This document shows, one piece after another, positions 13,617 to 18,805 of a DNA stretch of 18,805 bases; positions within the stretch are counted from its first letter, which is position 1; every line of letters begins with the position of its first letter. The stretch comes from F23-B02 sp963613665 (GTDB taxonomy: Bacteria > Bacillota > Clostridia > Oscillospirales > Oscillospiraceae), in assembly GCA_963613665.1 (NCBI GenBank), contig CAVEAL010000032.1:1-18805 (forward strand), written 5' to 3'. The notes below the pieces were generated by a model. It was not told the origin of the DNA, did not search any database, and saw only the letters and a list, made by a program, of their open reading frames with translations. The translations under genes were made by a program, and so were the position numbers.

Positions 13617-16451
13617 TTAAAGTATATTTTTCAGAAACTGCCCGGTATAGCTTTTCTCACAGCCGGCACATTCCTCTGGAGTTCCGGCAAACACGAGCGT
13701 TCCGCCGCCGTCGCCGCCCTCGGGGCCGAGATCGATGATATGGTCGGCGGTTTTTATAACGTCAAGGTTATGCTCTATTATGACGACGGTGTTGCCAGCG
13801 TCTGCAAGCCTTCCGATTATGCTCAGGAGCTTGTGAACGTCCGCCATGTGCAGACCCGTAGTGGGCTCGTCGAGGATATATACCGTCGATCCCGTGCTGC
13901 GGCGCGAAAGCTCGGCCGCAAGCTTCACACGCTGCGCCTCGCCGCCGGAGAGAGTCGTGCTCGACTGGCCGAGCCGCACATAGCCGAGGCCGACCTCATA
14001 GAGCGTATCGAGCTTTGCCTTGAGCCTGGGCAGGTTTTCAAAAAACGTGCAGGCCTCCTCGACCGTCATGTCCAGAACGTCGCTTATGTTTTTGCCCTTA
14101 TAGCGCACCTCGAGGGTCTCCCGGTTATAGCGCTTGCCCCTGCACACATCGCAGGGCACATACACATCGGGCAGGAAGTGCATTTCTATCTTCTGCACGC
14201 CGTCGCCCTTGCAGGCCTCACAGCGGCCGCCCTTGACGTTGAAGGAAAATCTGCCGGAGTTATAGCCGCGCAGACGTGCATCCTCCGTCGAGGCAAACAG
14301 CTCGCGGATATCGTTGAACAGTCCCGTATACGTCGCGGGGTTTGAGCGCGGAGTTCTTCCGATGGGGCTCTGGTCGATGTCAATGACCTTGTCGATATCA
14401 TCTATGCCGCTTATCCCCGCGCATTTGCCGGGTTTGAGCTTCGCACGGTTTTTCTTCAGAGCCAGAGTTTTATAAAGTATCTCGTTTACAAGGCTCGACT
14501 TTCCGCTGCCGGAAACACCGGTTACGCAGGTAATGACGCCCTTGGGTATCTCAATGTCTATATTTTTGAGATTATGCTCGGCAGCGCCGCTTATTTTTAT
14601 AAAGCCCTTTTCGGGCTTGCGCCGCTCCGACGGCACCGGTATCCTGCGTTCTCCGCTTAGATACTGCCCCGTCAGGGACTCCGGGCAGGCGCAGATATCC
14701 TCCACGGTGCCTGCCGCAACGACCTGCCCGCCGTGCACGCCCGCTCCGGGGCCTATATCGACAATGTAGTCTGCCGCACGCATGGTATCCTCATCGTGCT
14801 CAACGACGATGAGCGTATTGCCGAGATCGCGCAGATCCATGAGCGTTTTCAAAAGCTTTTCGTTATCGCGCTGATGCAGGCCGATGCTCGGCTCATCGAG
14901 GATATACAGAACGCCGGTGAGCGACGCGCCTATCTGCGTTGCAAGCCTTATGCGCTGGCTCTCGCCGCCGGAAAGGGTCGCCGCGCCGCGTGAAAGGCTG
15001 AGATATTGCAGACCGACATTTTTGAGGAAACCGAGGCGTGATCTTATCTCTTTTATTATTCTGTCGGCGATTATATGCTCCTTTTCGCTCAGCTCCAGGC
15101 CGTCCGTAAAGTCTATCGCCTCCGTGACGGACATATCGCCCATCTGCGCTATGTTTATGCCTCCTACCGTGACGGCAAGCGCTTCCTTTCTCAGCCTACG
15201 GCCGCGGCATTCGGGGCAGGTGACCTCGGACATGCACTCCTCTATTTCGGCGCGCATGGCTGGGCTTTGCGTTTCATAATAGCGCCGTTCAAGGTTTTTG
15301 CATATGCCCTCAAAGGGCCGCGAAAACTTTCCGGCGAAGGAGCTGTTTTTCCGCTCGCGCTCATAGCTGAGATCAAGCTTTTCGTCCTTGCTGCCGTAGA
15401 GGAGGATATCCTTTACTCCCTCGGGCAGCTCCGATATCGGAGTATCGAGCGTGAAGCCGTATTTATCGGCAAGAGCGTTATAATACATGGCCGCTATCGA
15501 CTCCGCGCCGGAACCCCAGCCCGTTGCCTTCACGGCACCGCCGTTTATGCTCAGGCTGTCGTCCGGTATGACGAGGTCGGGATCGACAAGAAGCTGCATG
15601 CCGAGGCCGTCGCACTTGGGGCAGGCGCCGTAGGGCGTGTTGAACGAGAACATGCGCGGTGTGAGTTCCTCGATGGATATGCCGCAGTCCGGGCAGGCGT
15701 AGTTCTGCGAAAAGAGCAGCTGCTGCTTGTCTTCACCGACGATATCGGCAAGAACGAGCCCGCCGGCCAGCGATGCTGCCGTTTCGACGGAATCGGCAAG
15801 GCGGCGCATGATGCCGTCCTTTATCACGACGCGGTCAACAACAATCTCTATCGTGTGCTTTTTGTTCTTATCAAGCTTTATTTCCTCGGAAAGCTCGTAC
15901 ATGCTGCCGTCAACGCGCACGCGGACATAGCCCGAGCGGCGCGCATCCTCGAACACCTTGACATACTCGCCCTTGCGGGCACGCACTACCGGCGCAAGGA
16001 TCATGAGCTTTGTGCCCTCCGGCAGGAGCATGAGCCGGTCGATTATCTGATCTACGGTCTGCTGGCGTATCTCCCTGCCGCATTTGGGACAGTGCGGCCT
16101 GCCGATGCGCGCCCACAGAAGGCGCATGTAGTCATATATCTCCGTGACCGTACCGACGGTCGAGCGCGGATTGCGCGAGCCGGTTTTCTGGTCGATGGAT
16201 ATTGCAGGCGAAAGCCCCTGAATATAATCGAGATCGGGCTTATCCATCTGCCCGAGAAACTGCCTTGCGTAGGACGAGAGGCTCTCGACGTATCTGCGCT
16301 GTCCCTCGGCATAGATGGTGTCAAAGGCAAGGCTCGATTTTCCGCTGCCGGACACGCCGGTCATTACGACGAGCCTGTTTCTGGGTATTTCTATATCAAT
16401 GTTCTTGAGGTTATTGGCTCTTGCGCCTTTGATTTTGATGTAATCGGTCAT
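13617..16451 (-). CDS. uvrA: Excinuclease ABC subunit A
   Basis: The 944-residue DNA-damage sensor of nucleotide excision repair, which works as a dimer with UvrB. Both ABC modules are complete. The first Walker A is GVSGSGKSS at 32-40, the second GVSGSGKSSLVNE near residue 635, and the signatures are LSGGESQRIRLA and LSGGEAQRVKLA, each followed by ILDEPS or ILDEPT. Three zinc-binding cysteine clusters are visible, including CPDCG, CPKC and the C-terminal CEACKGDG with VPCDVC. Length is normal. The ATG lies three bases after the ybaK stop with only a weak ribosome binding site, pointing to coupled translation. uvrB and uvrC are not in this window. Confidence 0.98.
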   Translation of the reverse strand: MTDYIKIKGARANNLKNIDIEIPRNRLVVMTGVSGSGKSSLAFDTIYAEGQRRYVESLSSYARQFLGQMDKPDLDYIQGLSPAISIDQKTGSRNPRSTVGTVTEIYDYMRLLWARIGRPHCPKCGREIRQQTVDQIIDRLMLLPEGTKLMILAPVVRARKGEYVKVFEDARRSGYVRVRVDGSMYELSEEIKLDKNKKHTIEIVVDRVVIKDGIMRRLADSVETAASLAGGLVLADIVGEDKQQLLFSQNYACPDCGISIEELTPRMFSFNTPYGACPKCDGLGMQLLVDPDLVIPDDSLSINGGAVKATGWGSGAESIAAMYYNALADKYGFTLDTPISELPEGVKDILLYGSKDEKLDLSYERERKNSSFAGKFSRPFEGICKNLERRYYETQSPAMRAEIEECMSEVTCPECRGRRLRKEALAVTVGGINIAQMGDMSVTEAIDFTDGLELSEKEHIIADRIIKEIRSRLGFLKNVGLQYLSLSRGAATLSGGESQRIRLATQIGASLTGVLYILDEPSIGLHQRDNEKLLKTLMDLRDLGNTLIVVEHDEDTMRAADYIVDIGPGAGVHGGQVVAAGTVEDICACPESLTGQYLSGERRIPVPSERRKPEKGFIKISGAAEHNLKNIDIEIPKGVITCVTGVSGSGKSSLVNEILYKTLALKKNRAKLKPGKCAGISGIDDIDKVIDIDQSPIGRTPRSNPATYTGLFNDIRELFASTEDARLRGYNSGRFSFNVKGGRCEACKGDGVQKIEMHFLPDVYVPCDVCRGKRYNRETLEVRYKGKNISDVLDMTVEEACTFFENLPRLKAKLDTLYEVGLGYVRLGQSSTTLSGGEAQRVKLAAELSRRSTGSTVYILDEPTTGLHMADVHKLLSIIGRLADAGNTVVIIEHNLDVIKTADHIIDLGPEGGDGGGTLVFAGTPEECAGCEKSYTGQFLKNIL

Positions 16452-16454
16452 CTG

Positions 16455-16940
16455 TCAGTCGTTCTCACTTATAAGGTCTGCAAATTCCGCGCGCACCAGC
16501 GCCGCGAGCTCTACTGGGTCGAGCTCGACCTGATAGCCTATCTTACCGGCGCTGACCATAACGGTCGGCTTATCCTGCGCGCTTATATCTATAAAGGTCT
16601 TGTACAGCTTTTTCATGCCTATGGGTGAGCAGCCGCCGCGCACATAGCCCGTGAGCGCGTTTATCTCGCTGACGTGGATCATCGCTATCGACTTCTCCCC
16701 CGCCGCCTTCGCCGCCTTTTTGAGGTCGAGTTCGCCCGTAACCGGCACATCAAAAACATATATGTTCTTGCTCGCGCCGCGTGCGACAAGTGTTTTGAAC
16801 ACCTGCGATGGATCCTGTCCGCAGATCTGAGCCACCGTGACTCCGTCAACAGCATCATCGCCGTGAGGATATTCGTGCGGCGTATATTTTATTTTTTTCT
16901 GCTCAAGCAGACGCATTACGTTTGTCTTCTGTTCCTTCAT
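16455..16940 (-). CDS. ybaK: YbaK/EbsC-family Cys-tRNA(Pro) deacylase
   Basis: A 161-residue cytosolic editing enzyme that removes cysteine mischarged on tRNA-Pro (INS-like superfamily, PF04073). The family's conserved lysine is in VFKTLV (Lys49), and the GYVRGGCSPIGMKKL loop lies at about 98-112. ATG at 16940 was chosen because it follows GGAAGTG and gives the usual N terminus KEQKTNVMRLLEQ. An upstream in-frame start at 16991 would place the first codons across the promoter -10 box. It opens the six-gene minus-strand operon, with uvrA beginning three bases after its stop. Its link to DNA repair is only positional. Confidence 0.93.
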   Translation of the reverse strand: MKEQKTNVMRLLEQKKIKYTPHEYPHGDDAVDGVTVAQICGQDPSQVFKTLVARGASKNIYVFDVPVTGELDLKKAAKAAGEKSIAMIHVSEINALTGYVRGGCSPIGMKKLYKTFIDISAQDKPTVMVSAGKIGYQVELDPVELAALVRAEFADLISEND

Positions 16941-16973
16941 TTTATTCACTTCCGTTTCTTTGCATAATATATT

Positions 16974-17002
16974 ATTATACCGCGAAATCATTTATCTTTC
17001 AA
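16974..17002 (-). promoter_or_regulatory. SigA-type promoter for the ybaK-uvrA-recD2-comF-mreB operon
   Basis: On the minus strand, -35 TTGAAA (16997-17002), a 17-base spacer and a perfect -10 TATAAT (16974-16979). It sits just after the terminator of the TetR gene and about 34 bases before the ybaK start. No other clear promoter was noticed within the operon. Confidence 0.85.
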
Positions 17003-17005
17003 CAC

Positions 17006-17041
17006 AAAAAGGACTTCCGAGCCATGCCGGAAGTCCTTTTT
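17006..17041 (-). terminator. Terminator of the TetR-family gene
   Basis: A 13-base stem (AAAAAGGACTTCC and complement) with a 10-base loop, ending in a T-run on the minus strand, ten bases past the regulator's stop codon and immediately before the ybaK promoter. Confidence 0.9.
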
Positions 17042-17051
17042 ATCAATTTGT

Positions 17052-17609
17052 TCAATCCTTCTGGAACCTTGCCAACAGATTTTCGGTGCTGCCGTCGAGG
17101 AGCTTGATGTAGCGCTCTCTGTCGTGCTCGTCGAGCGGGGGCATTCCCATGTCAAACCACTGGGAGATCCAGCCGATCGCCGCATTGACATAGAACTCGC
17201 ACACAAATTCAAGATCAGACCACTCGATGTTCTTGCCTTCGGCGCAGATGACCGCAAAGCTGTGCACGCAGTAGTGCAGACGGCCCTTGAAATATTTCAG
17301 CAGGTATGCACGGTTCTGCGAATTGAAGATATTCAGAACGAAGCTGCGGTTATCCTCGAGATACTGGAACCACTCGAGAACATTTTCACGCCATTTATCA
17401 TAAAATATCTCATGAGGAAGGGCCTTGTTCGTATCCTCCTCAAACACCCACTCGAGCAGATCGTAAACATCGTCAAAGTGGTAGTAGAACGTCTGACGGT
17501 TTACGCCGCATTCTTCTACAAGGTCTTTTACCGTGATCTTATCAATGGGCTTTACCGAGAGCATCTTTTTCAGGGCATTGCCCAGAGCTTCTTTCGTTGA
17601 GCTTGCCAT
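17052..17609 (-). CDS. TetR/AcrR-family regulator, DhaS-like C terminus
   Basis: A 185-residue one-component regulator. The N-terminal helix-turn-helix (about residues 24-45, ITVKDLVEECGVNRQTFYYHF) is intact. The following DVYDLLEWVFEED and the C-terminal half resemble the TetR_C_8 group that includes the dihydroxyacetone kinase regulator DhaS, from memory. The ligand is unknown. ATG follows AAAGAGG. A perfect palindrome at 17629-17648 in the leader could be an autoregulatory operator. The divergent neighbour is gluQ; whether it is controlled is unclear. glpK and glycerol metabolism lie about 9 kb away, so a dihydroxyacetone link is speculative. Confidence 0.88.
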   Translation of the reverse strand: MASSTKEALGNALKKMLSVKPIDKITVKDLVEECGVNRQTFYYHFDDVYDLLEWVFEEDTNKALPHEIFYDKWRENVLEWFQYLEDNRSFVLNIFNSQNRAYLLKYFKGRLHYCVHSFAVICAEGKNIEWSDLEFVCEFYVNAAIGWISQWFDMGMPPLDEHDRERYIKLLDGSTENLLARFQKD

Positions 17610-17628
17610 ATTAATATACCTCTTTCTC

Positions 17629-17648
17629 TATGACACCCCAATGTCATA
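17629..17648. promoter_or_regulatory. Candidate TetR operator palindrome
   Basis: TATGACA, six bases, TGTCATA: a perfect inverted repeat with 7-base arms lying 20-39 bases before the regulator's start codon, next to its ribosome binding site. On the minus strand a tentative -10 TATAGT at 17664-17669 would put the palindrome just past the transcript start, a suitable place for repression. Confidence 0.5.
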
Positions 17649-17684
17649 TTGTTATTTAGCATCACTATATCACAAGTTCAGAAA

Positions 17685-17750
17685 AAAAGATAGATAAATA
17701 TTTATTTTTTTGTCGAAATGTGCTTATATATAAATACTACTCTATCTTTT
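17685..17750. other. AT-rich divergent region with a 10-base inverted repeat
   Basis: AAAAGATAGA (17685-17694) and TCTATCTTTT (17741-17750) are perfect inverted arms 46 bases apart. Between them lies the 12-base palindrome ATAAATATTTAT (17694-17705) and TATATATAAATA. This is the control region between the TetR gene and gluQ. A gluQ promoter should be here, but I could not settle one: a TTGTCG box at 17710-17715 has no -10 at ideal spacing. Confidence 0.45.
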
Positions 17751-17761
17751 GAGGCTTTACG

Positions 17762-18685
17762 ATGTACAAGACAGAATCAGAACGCGGCAGATTTGCACCC
17801 AGTCCGAGCGGTCAGCTGCATATGGGAAACCTTGCGTCATGCCTTCTTACTTGGCTTGACGCGCGCAGCTCCGGTGCACGGCTTATCTTCCGAATGGAGG
17901 ATCTTGATCCCGAGCGCAGCAGCCGCAGGAGCGAGGACAGCATTTTTGCTTCCCTGAAGGCACTCGGTCTCGACTGGGACGAGGGCTACCCCGACGAAGG
18001 CTATTCGCAGAGCGGCAGAGGCGAAAAATATGACGAGGCCTTCGATCTGCTGCTGCGGCGCGGCCTTCTTTACCCCTGCTATTGCAGCCGCAGCGAGCGG
18101 CTTGCCGCCTCCGCTCCGCATCCCGGCGAGCAGCGGCATGATCCGGGATGCAGGTGCAGATACCTCAGCGCACACGAGCGCTCGGCGCTTGAATGCTCCG
18201 GCAGGAAAGCGGCATGGAAAATAAAGGCCCCGGACGAGACGGTTTCCTTCACCGACGGGCATTACGGCAGCTTTTCCGAAAATCTTGCCGAGGGCGGCGA
18301 TTTTATTATAAAGCGCTCAGACGGTGTGTATGCATATCAGCTGGCGGTTTCGTTTGACGATATGGATATGGGCATAACGCGCGTTGTGCGCGGACGCGAT
18401 CTGCTGCCGTCAACGGCAAAGCAGATATGGCTCATACAAACACTCGGCGGCACGGCTCCGCGGTATTATCACGCACCGCTCATTTCAGGTTCTGACGGCA
18501 GGAAGCTTTCAAAGCGCTGCGGAGATCTCGGTGCGGAGGCGCTGCTAAGGAAGTACTCGCCCGATGAGCTGGTCGGATATCTTGCCGGACTTCTCGGCTT
18601 ATCCGACGGCAGACCCATAAGCGCCGCGGAGCTGCTAAGCTCCTTCGACTGGGAAAGGGTCAAAAAAGACGATATTTTGATATGA
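17762..18685 (+). CDS. gluQ: Glutamyl-Q tRNA(Asp) synthetase
   Basis: A 307-residue paralogue of the glutamyl-tRNA synthetase catalytic core that lacks the anticodon-binding domain and attaches glutamate to queuosine in tRNA-Asp. RFAPSPSGQLHMGN (10-23) holds the HIGH-type motif and RKLSKR (247-252) the KMSKS-type motif. A zinc site is likely formed by Cys106, Cys108, His126 and Cys130, with histidine where E. coli YadB has tyrosine. Length and truncation before the anticodon domain favour GluQRS over GltX. ATG follows GAGG by seven bases. The stop codon overlaps the start of the terminator stem. It is monocistronic and divergent from the TetR gene. No queuosine synthesis genes are nearby. Confidence 0.93.
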   Translation: MYKTESERGRFAPSPSGQLHMGNLASCLLTWLDARSSGARLIFRMEDLDPERSSRRSEDSIFASLKALGLDWDEGYPDEGYSQSGRGEKYDEAFDLLLRRGLLYPCYCSRSERLAASAPHPGEQRHDPGCRCRYLSAHERSALECSGRKAAWKIKAPDETVSFTDGHYGSFSENLAEGGDFIIKRSDGVYAYQLAVSFDDMDMGITRVVRGRDLLPSTAKQIWLIQTLGGTAPRYYHAPLISGSDGRKLSKRCGDLGAEALLRKYSPDELVGYLAGLLGLSDGRPISAAELLSSFDWERVKKDDILI

Positions 18686-18710
18686 AAAACTCCCCTATCG
18701 GGGAGTTTTT
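18685..18710 (+). terminator. Terminator of gluQ
   Basis: A perfect 11-base stem (AAAAACTCCCC and complement) with a 4-base loop and a T-run, starting on the last base of the gluQ stop codon. Confidence 0.92.
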
Positions 18711-18770
18711 GCAGTTTGTCAAAAAAGTCCCCCGAGGGACTTTTTTGACAAACTTTTCCGCCGAGCATTT
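18711..18770 (+). repeat. Dispersed palindromic repeat, copy B
   Basis: Inverted copy of the element at 1-59. Here the palindrome is complete: perfect 19-base arms (AGTTTGTCAAAAAAGTCCC and complement, 18713-18731 and 18736-18754) with a 4-base CCGA loop. TTTTCCGCCGAGCATTTT follows, as in copy A. A second palindrome (18765-18788) follows directly. It lies two bases after the gluQ terminator, mirroring copy A's place after the hairpin behind a tRNA gene. Confidence 0.85.
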
Positions 18771-18788
18771 TGAAAGTATTCAAAATGC
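18765..18788 (+). terminator. Second palindrome adjoining repeat copy B
   Basis: GCATTTTGAA, four bases, TTCAAAATGC: perfect 10-base arms followed by TTTT. Its first bases are shared with the repeat, and copy A enters the window exactly at the matching AATGC, so the palindrome may belong to the element. The last 17 bases of the window hold nothing recognisable. Confidence 0.55.
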
Positions 18789-18805
18789 TTTTACCGAAAT
18801 CCTTG

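Noticed and set aside
15075..16628. 517-codon open frame on the plus strand, antisense to uvrA
   Set aside because: It lies wholly opposite uvrA and part of ybaK, has no recognisable domain and reflects GC-rich third positions of the real gene.
18469..18783. 104-codon minus-strand open frame reading through repeat copy B
   Set aside because: It starts inside the repeat palindromes, passes the terminator and continues antisense to gluQ; a false gene created by the repeat.
1..18788. Inverted repeats at the window ends as the borders of a large transposon or island
   Set aside because: The content is core housekeeping, no transposase or target duplication is visible, and the repeats sit behind terminators. 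Independent copies of a dispersed element explain them better.

Overview
The window looks like an ordinary chromosomal stretch from an anaerobic member of the Clostridia (Bacillota), probably an Oscillospirales-type gut organism. The reasons are the gene families (DUF4364, a conserved clostridial protein of unknown function, RecD2, UppP, AsnA, YebC, a TetR/DhaS-like regulator), strong AGGAGG-type ribosome binding sites, AT-rich SigA promoters with 17-base spacers, and GC-rich third codon positions. This placement rests on family recognition from memory, not on a search. No transposase, integrase, phage gene, plasmid gene, CRISPR array or toxin-antitoxin pair was seen. No gap between genes is longer than about 155 bases.

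Layout. 1-85: a palindromic repeat next to a hairpin. 87-320: two tRNA-Ser genes (TGA and GCT anticodons, minus strand), the GCT gene with a clear promoter. 472-2319: asnA-uppP, minus strand, 21 bases apart. 2389-3165: a DUF4364 gene and a 61-residue membrane peptide, minus strand, each with its own promoter. 3307-4095: a conserved protein of unknown function on the plus strand, possibly behind a sporulation SigE-type promoter. 4146-4880: yebC with its own promoter. 4963-8264: glpK-NUDIX-DUF1015, minus strand, with overlapping or abutting junctions. 8338-9267: an alpha/beta hydrolase, plus strand, divergent from glpK. 9313-16940: a six-gene minus-strand operon ybaK-uvrA-small membrane protein-recD2-comF-mreB behind a near-consensus SigA promoter. 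17052-17609: a TetR regulator, minus strand, with a candidate operator. 17762-18685: gluQ, plus strand. 18711-18788: a second, inverted copy of the palindromic repeat.

Functional picture. The region is mostly housekeeping: tRNA supply, charging and quality control (two tRNA-Ser, YbaK deacylase, GluQRS, YebC), lipid carrier recycling and cell shape (UppP, MreB family), asparagine synthesis (AsnA), DNA repair and recombination (UvrA, RecD2, ComF family) and glycerol or monoacylglycerol use (GlpK beside a divergent lysophospholipase-like hydrolase).

I did not find a convincing new multi-gene system. The items most worth following are the composite hairpin/repeat module at both ends of the window, the conserved unknown gene with a SigE-like promoter, the small membrane protein coupled to recD2 with a hairpin over its ribosome binding site, and the TetR gene with its palindrome.
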